Part shown: piece by piece, positions 16,892-25,690 of the stretch | Layout: the number at the start of each line of letters is the position of its first letter | Position numbering within the stretch: the first letter of the stretch is position 1 | The notes under the pieces: generated by a model | What the model was told of the DNA's origin: nothing | What the model saw: the letters and a program-made list of their open reading frames with translations, nothing else | Database searches by the model: none | Assembly (NCBI RefSeq): GCF_002043095.1 | Contig: NZ_MVOC01000004.1 | Coordinates: 21,286-85,285, forward strand | Reading direction: 5' to 3' | Origin: Mycobacterium sp. AT1 | GTDB taxonomy: Bacteria > Actinomycetota > Actinomycetes > Mycobacteriales > Mycobacteriaceae | Length of the DNA: 64,000 nucleotides | Position numbers and translations under genes: made by a program

Positions 16892-18223
16892 TCAGCCGGT
16901 CAACTGTGCAGCCGAGGCGACGATCCACGCCAGCTCCGGGTGGAAGATGTCGCTGTGCGCGCCGGACGGCGGGGGTCCCGTCTTGACCACGGCGGAGGAG
17001 TCGACGTTGAGGATCGCACCCCTAGCGAAGGGATAGCTCGTACCGACTTGATCGACGAACAGCGTCGGAGCGTCGTACGCACCAAGGGAACCGATTGCGC
17101 GCCAACGGAACAGCGGGTCTGAGGCGCCCGCACTGTCGTCACCCGAGGCGAGTGACGCCAGCGGATAGCTGACGCTCAACGCCGTGTCGTGACTGGAGAA
17201 GCACACCGTCACCGGCCCGTCGACCCGCGCGAGCTTGCCCGCCAACGCGCCGGACGTGCTGGTGGAGTCGAACGGGAGGACGTCGGCGAACGCGAACCTG
17301 GAGAAGGCACCTTCGAGCAAGGTCACCGATTTGACCGGGGACGGGTCACCCGGCGGCAGACCTGCCAACGCGAACGATACGACGCGAGCGCCAAAGCTGT
17401 GCCCTACCAGATGGATTCGCGGCGTCGGGAAGTCGACGTTCGCGGCAATGCGCCCGATCAGCGGTCCGAGCCCGTTGGCACCGACCACTCCTGCCCGGTT
17501 CTTCATTTGCCAGTAGGACAGGCCTCGCAACGCTTCCTTGGCGCCCTTCCAGAGCTTGCCGAGTTGGTCGCCCACGCCCGCTCCGCCGCCTCCCCCGCCC
17601 GTCACGTCGACGCCCGACACGACGAGCGCGTCGGCGTAGGCGCCGAACACCTCGGTGGCGGTCTTGCCGCTATCGAGCATGCCCGGCCGCCTCGACTCCG
17701 GTGCCTCGCCGTCGGTGGACTCGACGGTCACCGCGTCGTTGAATCGCCGCATGGCGTCCAGCATCTCGTCGGCGCGGGCCTGGCTTGGCTCGGCGGCGAG
17801 GAGGTCGGCGATCTCGTCGAGTTCGGCGTCGCCACCGGGGAACAGGGTCTTGAGGTCGTTTAGTTGTTGCGCAGTGAGGGCCGGCCCGTCGGCGGCGGCG
17901 GTGACCGTCTCGTCGAGCCCGGCCGCTCCGGTGGCGGTACCGCGCGGGGTCGGGTCGAAGTCGGGGATGGGCACGTCGCGCCAGAGCTGCGACGGCCACC
18001 GGATACCGACGAAGCCGACCTCGTGTCCCGCTCCCACGTGGGCGCTCAGCAGGTCCGACCACCGTTCGTACAGCGACGCGGCCGCGGCTTCGTCGTTGTT
18101 CCACCCGTGGGAGAACATCACCACGTCGGTGACGGCGTGCTCGCGCAGCTGCGCGACGAGCTGGTCCTCTTCGGCCTGGTCGACGTCTCCCTGGGCGTCG
18201 AACGAGATTCTCCAGTTGATCAT
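16892..18223 (-). CDS. Alpha/beta hydrolase partner of the subtilase
   Basis: 443 aa from ATG 18223, preceded by GAGGAGAAG. MFSHGWNNDEAAA (about residues 37-49) resembles the oxyanion region of alpha/beta hydrolases. IHLVGHSFGARVVSFAL (about 260) is the nucleophile elbow G-H-S-F-G. The central part (residues 100-230) is variable and Gly/Ala-rich. There is no signal peptide, so a cytosolic enzyme is expected. The start lies only 14 bp downstream of the subtilase stop, so the two proteins are surely co-expressed and may act on one target. Members of this group are found beside proteases and toxins in accessory DNA; a function is not established. Confidence 0.75.
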   Translation of the reverse strand: MINWRISFDAQGDVDQAEEDQLVAQLREHAVTDVVMFSHGWNNDEAAAASLYERWSDLLSAHVGAGHEVGFVGIRWPSQLWRDVPIPDFDPTPRGTATGAAGLDETVTAAADGPALTAQQLNDLKTLFPGGDAELDEIADLLAAEPSQARADEMLDAMRRFNDAVTVESTDGEAPESRRPGMLDSGKTATEVFGAYADALVVSGVDVTGGGGGGAGVGDQLGKLWKGAKEALRGLSYWQMKNRAGVVGANGLGPLIGRIAANVDFPTPRIHLVGHSFGARVVSFALAGLPPGDPSPVKSVTLLEGAFSRFAFADVLPFDSTSTSGALAGKLARVDGPVTVCFSSHDTALSVSYPLASLASGDDSAGASDPLFRWRAIGSLGAYDAPTLFVDQVGTSYPFARGAILNVDSSAVVKTGPPPSGAHSDIFHPELAWIVASAAQLTG

Positions 18224-18237
18224 GGTCTTCTCCTCGG

Positions 18238-20130
18238 TTACGGCGTCTGCAATGCGCGCATCAGGTCGACCAACCCGGCGCCTTGGAAGTCCCTGGTGCG
18301 GTTCAACGACGTCGCCGACGACATGAAGATCCGCTTGACCTCGTCGGGCTTGCCGACGTATTCGCGCTGCACTGACAGGAACGCGGCGATGGCGCCCGAC
18401 ACGTGCGGCGCTGCCATGCTGGTGCCGCTGTCCTCGATGTAGGCAGCGGCGCTGTAGTCCGGGAACTGCGCTCGCTGAATGTCTTTCAGGTGCTGGCCGC
18501 CCGCCGCTGACATGATGCGTTCCCCCGGTGCCACCAAGTCCGGCTTGGGACGGCCGTCCCCGGTGGGTCCACGTGACGAGAAGAACGAGACGCCGTTGGT
18601 GTGCGGGGCGTCGCGGTGGGTGGAGCCGACGGTGATGGCCCTCTCCGCGTTGCCGGGATCGTTGATCGTGATGGCGGCGCTGAACCGCGTCACGTCGGAC
18701 TTGCTCGCGTTGAGCGTGACGTATCCGGAGTTGCCTGCCGCCACCACCACGACTACCCCGGAGAGCACCAGTCGGTTCACTTCCAGGCACAACGGGCTTT
18801 GCCCGCAGCCGAACCAGTCGGCGAGGAAGTCGTAACCCAGACTGATGTTGACGCCGTGGATTCGGGGCAGCTTCCCGGCGGCGGCGTTGACTTGGCGGAC
18901 GTACGCCAGTGCAGCCATCACGCGGGCCGTCCGTGCGGTGAGGTCGCCGAACTCGCTGAGCACCTTCAGGCTGACCAGCTTGGCAAGAGGTGCAATGCCG
19001 TTCAGCAGTTCGACGTCGACACTGCGCGGTACCAGAATGGGGTCGTTGCCACCGACGGCCCCATTGTTCTTGCGCTTCTCCACTGCCAGCGCCCGACGTT
19101 CGGGGTCGTCCTTCTTCTCCTTCTTCCACCGCTGCAGACCACCGGCGACGATTCCGGCGACGTGTGTTCCGTGCCCGTCGTCGTCGATGAGCGCTTGGGC
19201 CGGATCCTCACTGCCGGAGACGAAGTCGTGGTGCAGATCGGCGACCGAGGGGTCGTCGAGCGTGTGGTCGGCCAGGAAGTGCGGATGACTCCCGTCGATG
19301 CCGGAGTCCACCACGGCCCACACGATGCCCGCCCCGTAGGCGGCGAACGACCTCTGCGCAGGAAGCGCCTTGACGGTGGCGCCCGAGGCGTCGATCTGGC
19401 GGTGCACTTGGAAGTCCGGCCAGATCCGGAAGATGGCCCGCTGAGGCCAGTCACCGCCGGCCGAGTCCGCCGTGGTGATGTTCTGGATCTGCTGGTGGGT
19501 CAGCTCGCCCGCCATGTACTGCTCGGCGACCACGACGGGATGCCCTGTGGCGCCGACCAATTGCCACAGCTCCTCTACGCGGGCCACCGCACCACCCAGT
19601 CGACCGCCGCGGTATTGCAGGTTCAGCTCGATCATCACCGGTTTGGGTTCGTCGACGGTCGACTCCCCCGGAGGCGGGGCGGGGACGCGGGTGGGCGGCA
19701 GTTTGTCTTGGAGCGGCACCACGACGACGCTGGCCATCACGGGGCCGGCGGAGGCGACGTGCTCGGCGGATGGCGTCGTGTCCTCGGCAACCATGGCGCC
19801 GATGCGACAGGCCTCGTCGGCCTGCCTGCCACCGGTGGCCGTGGTCTGCACCACCTCGTCACCCTTGCGTCGTCGGAGCAGCTTTCCGCTGACGAGAGCG
19901 TCGACGGCCTCGGCCACGCGTTTCTCCCACGACGGCCGCGCGCCCTCGTACAACCGATCTCCCGGCAGGAACACCGAGGCGAACTTCGCGCCGACCATCT
20001 CGTTGAGGCGCGTCGGCGTCGCGGGCTGGTCGACGGCCTCAAGGGCCTGAACCGCGCATAGGACCCTGGCCTGCCAGGCGCTCTCTGGTGGCGGCGGCGT
20101 GACGTCGTCGACGGCTGGGTCGCCGGTCAT
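18238..20130 (-). CDS. Cytosolic subtilisin-like serine protease (S8) with N-terminal winged helix
   Basis: 630 aa, no signal peptide or membrane anchor. Residues 18-98 read as a winged helix like the Mrr N-terminal domain: PTRLNEMV, then RPSWEKRVAEAVDALVSGKLLRRRKGDEV and T-x-x-G. Residues 160-240 are a spacer with IELNLQYRG. The S8 domain shows the catalytic Asp (VWAVVDSGIDGSHP, about 274), His (DDDGHGTHVAGIVAGG, about 319), oxyanion Asn (VVAAGNSG) and Ser (DSGTSMAAPHVSGA, about 573). A basic insert, WKKEKKDDPERRALAVEKRK, follows the His. Mature, intracellular and fused to a probable nucleic-acid-binding domain: not a secreted digestive protease or a mycosin. Confidence 0.82.
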   Translation of the reverse strand: MTGDPAVDDVTPPPPESAWQARVLCAVQALEAVDQPATPTRLNEMVGAKFASVFLPGDRLYEGARPSWEKRVAEAVDALVSGKLLRRRKGDEVVQTTATGGRQADEACRIGAMVAEDTTPSAEHVASAGPVMASVVVVPLQDKLPPTRVPAPPPGESTVDEPKPVMIELNLQYRGGRLGGAVARVEELWQLVGATGHPVVVAEQYMAGELTHQQIQNITTADSAGGDWPQRAIFRIWPDFQVHRQIDASGATVKALPAQRSFAAYGAGIVWAVVDSGIDGSHPHFLADHTLDDPSVADLHHDFVSGSEDPAQALIDDDGHGTHVAGIVAGGLQRWKKEKKDDPERRALAVEKRKNNGAVGGNDPILVPRSVDVELLNGIAPLAKLVSLKVLSEFGDLTARTARVMAALAYVRQVNAAAGKLPRIHGVNISLGYDFLADWFGCGQSPLCLEVNRLVLSGVVVVVAAGNSGYVTLNASKSDVTRFSAAITINDPGNAERAITVGSTHRDAPHTNGVSFFSSRGPTGDGRPKPDLVAPGERIMSAAGGQHLKDIQRAQFPDYSAAAYIEDSGTSMAAPHVSGAIAAFLSVQREYVGKPDEVKRIFMSSATSLNRTRDFQGAGLVDLMRALQTP

Positions 20131-20174
20131 GACGGCCCGGTCTGGACGGTCCGCGTGTGGTGACGGATTGTCAT
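20127..20174 (-). CDS. 15-residue leader peptide coupled to the subtilase
   Basis: ATG 20174 follows a strong site (GGGGGATGACACC). Its 15 codons (MTIRHHTRTVQTGPS) stop with TGA that overlaps the subtilase ATG as ATGA. The subtilase start itself has no ribosome site. So the leader probably delivers ribosomes to the subtilase by termination-reinitiation. Only sequence arrangement supports it. Confidence 0.4.
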   Translation of the reverse strand: MTIRHHTRTVQTGPS

Positions 20175-20216
20175 GGTGTCATCCCCCAAACGATGCGCAC
20201 TGCCGTCTAGAAGCAG

Positions 20217-20498
20217 CTACGACCATCCTGTGCAAGCTACCGCGCATCGGCTGGCCCGCGCGGCGGTTTGAGCATCAGGACGGTGATGCTTGGGGTCGGA
20301 GGCCCACAATGGTTGGATGGCAATGACTTTCACCGCACTCATCAGCCGCGCCGCCGGGCCAGCCACACGGTTCGCGATCCGCGTGCGCCGGTCGGTTGAA
20401 TTCTCCTCGGCTCGACTCTGCGTTCCCTGTGGCGTCCTCTCGTACTTCTGCGCAGTAGACGCAGAGTCGGCGATCACGGAGCCCTCGACGCCGGTCAT
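20217..20498 (-). other. Possible 93-codon reading frame in the dehalogenase-subtilase gap
   Basis: The 330 bp between the dehalogenase-like stop and the subtilase leader have no clear gene. A frame from ATG 20498 begins 4 bp after the dehalogenase stop and encodes 93 residues rich in Arg, Thr and Ala, with no domain I recognise. It could be a small downstream gene or chance in GC-rich DNA. Confidence 0.2.
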
Positions 20499-20502
20499 GC
20501 TC

Positions 20503-21393
20503 CTAGTCTCGGGCCTGCGCCGTCCAGTTGCGGATCGCGGCGACGAATTCCTCGGGTGCGTCGGACTCCACGTAGGTCCCGGCCCCTTCGACGATGACGG
20601 TCTGGTGCTTGGGGAAGACCTCTTCCAGCCGCTCTCGTTCCTGGGCGCGGAAGGCGATGTCGGCGTCACCCCACACGATCAGGGTGGGCAGGTCGGCGAG
20701 GCCCGCCAGGCCGTCCTCGACGTCGGCGAAGAAGGCGCGGCTGGCCAGGATCCGGCCGGGCAGCACGGAGCAGGCGTGCCGTCGTTCGGAGGTGTCGAGG
20801 GCCCGGCGGTAGTGGGTCATCTCGGCGGTGCTCGGCGTCCGTCTCCGATGGCCGGTGGGGATGAAGGCGTTGACGAGCACGTTGAACTGCCGCACCAGGA
20901 ACCGCATCGGCAGTCCGCCGGCGATGCGGGAGAACGCTTCGAAGTGGAGGATTCCGTTGACCGGCCACGCCCAGGTGTTGACGAGGACCAACCGGTCGAA
21001 GACGCCGGGGCGGCGTTGCGCCGCCGCCAGACCGATTGGGCCGCCCCAGTCCTGGCCGACCAGGGTGACGGCGCTGAGACCGAGGGCGTCGACGAAGCCC
21101 GTGACCACGTCGGCGTGCTCTTCTGGCAGGTAGCGGTATCCGGCCTTGGCGGTGGAGAGCCCGAAGCCCGGGTAGTCCAGCGCGATGCACCGGAAGTCGT
21201 CGCGAAGCGCGGAGATCACCTCGCGCCACAGGAACGACCACGTCGGATTGCCATGCAGCAGAAGCAGTGTGGGACCGCTTCCCTCGTCGACGTAGTGCAC
21301 GGTGTGCCCGTCGACGTCGACGAAGCGGCTCTCGAACGGGAACAGGTCGTCGTCGACCCAGGCGGGGCGGATGCTCTTGGTGGTGTCGGGCAT
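20503..21393 (-). CDS. Haloalkane dehalogenase-like alpha/beta hydrolase, catalytic His replaced
   Basis: 296 aa from ATG 21393. LLLLHGNPTWSFLWRE is the haloalkane dehalogenase/epoxide hydrolase oxyanion motif with a halide-binding Asn-x-x-Trp pair. TLVGQDWGGPIGLA carries the nucleophilic Asp (about 113). LIVWGDADIAF contains an acid candidate. The position normally held by the catalytic His (G-A-G-H-F-x-x-E/D) reads GAGTYVESDAPEE, so Thr replaces His. Without it the ester intermediate cannot be hydrolysed in the usual way. It is divergent from an HxlR-type regulator, 78 bp between starts. The protein may be a non-classical enzyme or only a ligand-binding one. Confidence 0.75.
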   Translation of the reverse strand: MPDTTKSIRPAWVDDDLFPFESRFVDVDGHTVHYVDEGSGPTLLLLHGNPTWSFLWREVISALRDDFRCIALDYPGFGLSTAKAGYRYLPEEHADVVTGFVDALGLSAVTLVGQDWGGPIGLAAAQRRPGVFDRLVLVNTWAWPVNGILHFEAFSRIAGGLPMRFLVRQFNVLVNAFIPTGHRRRTPSTAEMTHYRRALDTSERRHACSVLPGRILASRAFFADVEDGLAGLADLPTLIVWGDADIAFRAQERERLEEVFPKHQTVIVEGAGTYVESDAPEEFVAAIRNWTAQARD

Positions 21394-21441
21394 GTGCCGC
21401 GCCTCCTGGCTCGGGTCGGTGTGGTTGAATATTTCACGAGC

Positions 21442-21453
21442 ACTTGAGAAAGT
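21442..21453. promoter_or_regulatory. Candidate HxlR-regulator operator
   Basis: ACTTGAGAAAGT is a 4+4+4 dyad (ACTT-GAGA-AAGT) in the 78-bp region between the dehalogenase-like and HxlR-type genes, followed by AAAGTACA. Regulators of this family bind short dyads next to divergent genes. It is the only AT-rich, symmetric element in the gap. Confidence 0.4.
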
Positions 21454-21471
21454 AAAGTACACGGAGGCGCG

Positions 21472-22101
21472 ATGCGGAGTTACGGTCAGTACTGCGGCCT
21501 TGCCCGCTCCCTCGAGGTGGTCGGCGACCGGTGGAACCTGCTCATCGTGCGACAGCTCCTCGTCGGCTCCGCCCGCTACCGCGATCTGTTCGAAGGCCTG
21601 CCCGGCATCGCGACAAACCTGCTGGCCGACCGCCTCCGCGACCTGGAGACCTCGGGCGTGATCGAGCGGCGGCTGGCCGACACGGGCAGCGTGGTCGAGT
21701 ACGCGCTGACGCCCTGGGGTGCGGAGTTACGCCAGCCCATCGAGAGCCTGATCCGGTGGTCGACCCCCCTGATGGTTCGCGGCCCCGAGGGCGACGCGTT
21801 TCGCCTGGAGTGGTTCGCCCTCGCCGTACCGGCCCTGCTCGAAACCCGGCTCAAGACAAGGACTTCTACGACGATTGGCCTCGCCGTCGGCGGTGACGCT
21901 CTCCTTCAGCTCCGAGCCACGCGCTCCGGGATCGACGTCGGCCAACACGACGGTCGAGAACTCGACGCCACCGTCCGAGCCGAGCCCATGTGCGTCCTCG
22001 GATTGGCTGCCGGTGCGCTGTCACTCGACGACGCCCGCGCGCTCGGGATGATCGAGATCGACGGCGACGAGTCCGTCGTCCGCACCGTCTTCGCCGCCTG
22101 A
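21472..22101 (+). CDS. HxlR-family transcriptional regulator with SCP2-like C-terminal domain
   Basis: 209 aa. Residues 5-95 are the HxlR winged helix: YCGLARSLEVVGDRWNLLIVRQLLVGSARYRDLFEGLPGIATNLLADRLRDLETSGVIERR. Residues 110-209 resemble the sterol-carrier-like domain seen in many actinobacterial HxlR proteins (LEWFALAVPALL, then a beta-rich end). It faces the dehalogenase-like gene and probably regulates it. Confidence 0.82.
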   Translation: MRSYGQYCGLARSLEVVGDRWNLLIVRQLLVGSARYRDLFEGLPGIATNLLADRLRDLETSGVIERRLADTGSVVEYALTPWGAELRQPIESLIRWSTPLMVRGPEGDAFRLEWFALAVPALLETRLKTRTSTTIGLAVGGDALLQLRATRSGIDVGQHDGRELDATVRAEPMCVLGLAAGALSLDDARALGMIEIDGDESVVRTVFAA

Positions 22102-22108
22102 GCGACTC

Positions 22109-23539
22109 TCAGAGCCCGATCATCGTCTCGAGCCAGCCGCGGGCGAAGTAGACGACGAACCCCGCCGTCACGACCCACAGCAGCGGGCTGATCTCGCGGA
22201 CCTTGCCGGTCGCCGACCGTGTCACCACCCACGCGATGAAGCCGATCCCGATGCCGTTGGCGATCGAATAGGTGAACGGCATGGCGGCAACGGTGAGCAC
22301 CACCGGCATGGCGACCGAGAACTCGGAGACGTCGATGTGACGCAGCTGCGACACCATCATGACGCCGACGACGACCAGCGCGGCCGCGGCCACTTCGGTC
22401 GGAACGATCGACGCGAGCGGCGAGATGAACATCGCGGCCAGGAACAGCACGCCGGTGACCACGTTCGCCAGGCCGGTGCGAGCGCCTTCCTCGACACCGG
22501 CGCCGGACTCGATGAAGACAGTGTTCGACGACGCCGAGGTCGCGCCGCCGACGACCGCACCGGCGCCCTCCACGATCAGCGACGCCTTCAGCCTCGGAAA
22601 GTTGCCCTTCTCGTCGGACAGCCCGGCCTCGCGGGACAGCCCGGTGAGAGTGCCCATGGCGTCGAAGAAGTTCGCGAACACCAGGGTGAACACCAGCATC
22701 ACGGCGGCCAGGACGCCGATGCGGCCGAAGCTGTCCAGGGTGAACGCGCCAACCAGTGAGAGGTCCGGCAGCGCGAACGGTGACCCCGACAGCGTGGGCA
22801 CCGACAGGCTCCAGCCGCCGGGCTTGTCGACCGCCGAGCCCAGGTGCCAGATGGCCTCGATGACGACGGCGACCACCGTGCCCGTGACGAGGCCGATCAA
22901 GATGCCGCCGCGCACGCGCCGGACGACCAGCACGCCGGTCAGCAGCAGCGTGAACACGAACACCAGGACGGGCACGGTGCTGATCGATCCGGCCCCACCG
23001 CTGCCCAACCCGACGGGTGGGGACGGCACGCCGGTGGCTCCGACGAAGCCCGCATCGACCAGCCCGATGAACAGGATGAACAAACCGATGCCCGCGGTGA
23101 TCGCGAGCTTGAGTTCCATTGGGACGGCGTCGAACACCAACCTGCGCAGTCCGGTCGCCGCCAGGATCACGATGATGACGCCGTTGATCACGACCAGGCC
23201 CATCGCCTCGGGCCAGGTGACCGAGCCGACCACCGTGGTCGCGAGGAACGAGTTGATGCCGAGGCCGGCCGCGAAGGCGAAGGGCAGCCGCGCGATGACG
23301 CCGAACAGGATCGTCATCACGCCGGCCGCGAGCGACGTGGTTGCCGACACCTGCGCGAAGTCGAGGCTGTTGCCTGCCACGTCCGGCGCGCTGGACAGGA
23401 TGATCGGATTCAACACGATGATGTAGGCCATCGCGATGAACGTGACCAGTCCACCGCGGAGCTCGGTGCCGATCGTCGACTGCCGCGCAGTGATCTCGAA
23501 GAACCGGTCGAGACGGCTCACGGGTGCGTTCTGTTCCAC
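22109..23539 (-). CDS. NCS2 purine permease (AzgA/PbuG type)
   Basis: 476 aa with about fourteen membrane segments. Diagnostic AzgA-subfamily stretches are GLVTFIAMAYIIVLNP near residue 30, FAFAAGLGINSFLA, VFANFFDAMGTLTGLSREAG and GATSASSNTVFIESGAGVEEGARTG. Members take up hypoxanthine, guanine or adenine by proton symport. It starts at ATG 23539 and converges on the HxlR-type gene. I looked for a purine riboswitch upstream and saw none in the short gap. Confidence 0.88.
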   Translation of the reverse strand: MEQNAPVSRLDRFFEITARQSTIGTELRGGLVTFIAMAYIIVLNPIILSSAPDVAGNSLDFAQVSATTSLAAGVMTILFGVIARLPFAFAAGLGINSFLATTVVGSVTWPEAMGLVVINGVIIVILAATGLRRLVFDAVPMELKLAITAGIGLFILFIGLVDAGFVGATGVPSPPVGLGSGGAGSISTVPVLVFVFTLLLTGVLVVRRVRGGILIGLVTGTVVAVVIEAIWHLGSAVDKPGGWSLSVPTLSGSPFALPDLSLVGAFTLDSFGRIGVLAAVMLVFTLVFANFFDAMGTLTGLSREAGLSDEKGNFPRLKASLIVEGAGAVVGGATSASSNTVFIESGAGVEEGARTGLANVVTGVLFLAAMFISPLASIVPTEVAAAALVVVGVMMVSQLRHIDVSEFSVAMPVVLTVAAMPFTYSIANGIGIGFIAWVVTRSATGKVREISPLLWVVTAGFVVYFARGWLETMIGL

Positions 23540-23649
23540 GCGACGACCTTAGAGTCGCGCGCCGATTTCTTCTCCTCTTTGCGGGGCCGGGTCTTCGCGC
23601 GGCCTCGGCAGGAGCCGATGTCTACCCGGATTCGGATCGTGTCGGGCCC

Positions 23650-24438
23650 TCAGTCACCAGTTCGGTCCGCGTTCGCGTGGATCGCCTCACGACAGTAGGC
23701 AGCGAGGCCCGGAAGACCGAACGTTTCGTCGTAGTTGGCAACATATCTGGGGTCGCTGACGTACATGTCTCCCAGGTTTCGATGGAAGGCCGGCGGACAG
23801 TCGTAGAACCAGCGATTCACGTGAAGCCGGTGCTGCTCAGCCGCATCCATCGCCTCCTCGGAGTCGGCCGGGAGTCCGGTGCGGAATGCGTCGGACAACG
23901 CCTTCTCGACCGCTTCGCCTTCGGACTTGATCTGGATCCATGCCTGCTTGCCGTAGGACTTGGCTCGCCGCTGCGATTCCTTCCACTCCTCGGTCTCGCC
24001 CCACTTCTGCTCGGCCTCCGCCTGATAGTCGTCGAAGCTGTCACCGAAGAGTTCGCGCATGTCGTCGTCGGTCATGGGGGTGTTGGTCATCGCCTTCTCC
24101 AATGCGTGATCTATTGCCTCGACGAGTGCCTTCATCTCGTCGAGCCGGGACGTGACGCGTTCGCGCTGACGAATCAGGTGGCTGACCTCGTCGCCGTCTT
24201 TCAGCAGGCTCGCGATCTCCTCGAGAGACAGCTCGAGCCGGCGGTACACGATGATCTGGGACAAGCACGTCAGGTCCGCCGACGTGTAGACCCGATAGCC
24301 GGCGGCCGAACGCCGGCTGGGAGTCAACAACCCGATGTCGTCATAGTGGTGGAGCGTCCGGACGGTGATGCCAAAACGCTGCGCAACTTCGCCCACGGTG
24401 AGTTCTTCCACCTGAATCTCCTGCGTCACGTCGACCAT
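23650..24438 (-). CDS. MerR-family regulator with TipAS drug-sensing domain
   Basis: 262 aa. Residues 12-80 are the MerR winged helix (LTVGEVAQRFGITVRTLHHYDDIGLLTPSRRSAAGYRVYT), then a long dimerisation helix. Residues 140-255 are the TipAS fold: MRELFGDSFDDYQAEAEQKWGETEEWKESQRR, LHVNRWFYDCPPAFHRNLGDMYVSDPRYVANYDE. TipAS domains bind diverse cyclic peptides or drugs and switch on MerR promoters. No obvious efflux target is adjacent; the purine permease follows downstream. Confidence 0.87.
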   Translation of the reverse strand: MVDVTQEIQVEELTVGEVAQRFGITVRTLHHYDDIGLLTPSRRSAAGYRVYTSADLTCLSQIIVYRRLELSLEEIASLLKDGDEVSHLIRQRERVTSRLDEMKALVEAIDHALEKAMTNTPMTDDDMRELFGDSFDDYQAEAEQKWGETEEWKESQRRAKSYGKQAWIQIKSEGEAVEKALSDAFRTGLPADSEEAMDAAEQHRLHVNRWFYDCPPAFHRNLGDMYVSDPRYVANYDETFGLPGLAAYCREAIHANADRTGD

Positions 24439-24685
24439 GTTGAGACCTCACGTCGCGTGAGGGTCAAGCCGGACTTTCACCGAATCTTCCGCTGCGGGAT
24501 CAGTGATTTTATGGTTTCCGAGGTAGGTCGTCAGCGTCCGAATCGTGGAATGGAACTTTCGGTGCTGTTCGGCGAGTTCGATGCCGTGGTGTGTCCAATC
24601 ACTCCGACTCCCGCGTTTCTGCACGACCACCATCAGGATCTGCTGGGTTGCCGGTGGGGGTACAGATCATCGGTCCGGCAGCGGC

Positions 24686-25690
24686 CTAATTCGCCTCTGC
24701 CAGAACATGAATCGCGATCTCGTCGAGGGTGGCCACCGTGTTGGCGAGGATGACAACCGCCGCGGCTCGACTGCGGTCGAGCGCCAAGATGCTGGAGAAA
24801 CCACCCGTTGCTCCGTTGTGCCACGTGATGTGTTCGCTGCCAGCGTGATCGGTGAACCAGGCGTAACCCACTCGGTGCCCGTCTCCAGCGTCCCACCGCG
24901 GTTCGAGTGCGCTCGAGCCCGGCGCACTGCCGTCGAGCAGGGCTTGGGCGTAACGCGCCATGTCGTCCGGTGTCGAGCGCACCCCGCCGGCCGGCGCATA
25001 TGCGTTGATGGTCCACGCCTGCTGGTGCTTGCCGGCCGCACTCCACCCCGTCGGCGCGTTGGAGGGCAGGTCATCGTCAGACAGGGGCGCCGACGACCGA
25101 GTCAGGCCAAGACGGTCGAAGAGCCGACGACCCAGCAGTTCGGGATACCCGACGCCGGCGTGGACGGCGAGTGCCTGGCCGAGAAGTGCGGTGCCAAGGT
25201 TGGAATACGAAAACGAGCCTCTGCCAACGATCTTCGCCGCATCAGCCTGCGCGAGCAGCGTCCCGACGTCGGCGGTGTACGGGTTGCGGCGCCGCAGCAC
25301 GGCGGAGAGCATCTTCACCTGGTCCCGGCGTCGCCCGGACAGTCGCGGCAAACCCGACCGGTGACTCGCCAGCTCCTCAAGCGTCACGCCAGCCACCTGA
25401 CCGTGGACGTCGAGCAGGCTGCCCAACGTGGTGTCTGCTCGCAGCTCGCCGGACTCGACTGCGTCGGCGAAGAGCAACGACGTCATGGTCTTCGTGACCG
25501 ACCCGATCTCGTAGACGGTGTCAGGCCGGGCGCCGAAGTGTGCGCAGGCGGGAATGTGGTCCTGAACGTGGACGACGCTGACGCGGTCGGCGAGGCCGGC
25601 GTCACGCAGCAGCGGTTCCACCCGCGCGATCAGATCGGGGTCTCCGGTGGCCGGCCCGAGTCCAGGCGGTCGTGACGATGCGGCGCTCAT
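24686..25690 (-). CDS. Beta-lactamase/class-C-like serine hydrolase
   Basis: 334 aa. The penicillin-binding fold is marked by SVTK (EIGSVTKTMTS, about residue 64, Ser nucleophile and Lys), YSN (FSYSNLGTALLG, about 154) and HNG (ITWHNGATGG, about 296) in place of KTG. No export signal is seen, so it is likely a cytosolic esterase or D-aminopeptidase-like enzyme and not a resistance beta-lactamase. The start overlaps the upstream methyltransferase stop by 4 bp, so the pair is translationally coupled. The 247 bp downstream of it contain no gene. Confidence 0.82.
   Translation of the reverse strand: MSAASSRPPGLGPATGDPDLIARVEPLLRDAGLADRVSVVHVQDHIPACAHFGARPDTVYEIGSVTKTMTSLLFADAVESGELRADTTLGSLLDVHGQVAGVTLEELASHRSGLPRLSGRRRDQVKMLSAVLRRRNPYTADVGTLLAQADAAKIVGRGSFSYSNLGTALLGQALAVHAGVGYPELLGRRLFDRLGLTRSSAPLSDDDLPSNAPTGWSAAGKHQQAWTINAYAPAGGVRSTPDDMARYAQALLDGSAPGSSALEPRWDAGDGHRVGYAWFTDHAGSEHITWHNGATGGFSSILALDRSRAAAVVILANTVATLDEIAIHVLAEAN

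Noticed and set aside
23540..23649. Purine riboswitch upstream of the NCS2 permease
   Set aside because: The 110 bp do not contain the three-helix purine aptamer or its conserved loops.
24448..24663. Short minus-strand frame downstream of the serine hydrolase
   Set aside because: 61 codons without a ribosome site or domain, between genes with other reading directions; no reason to call it.
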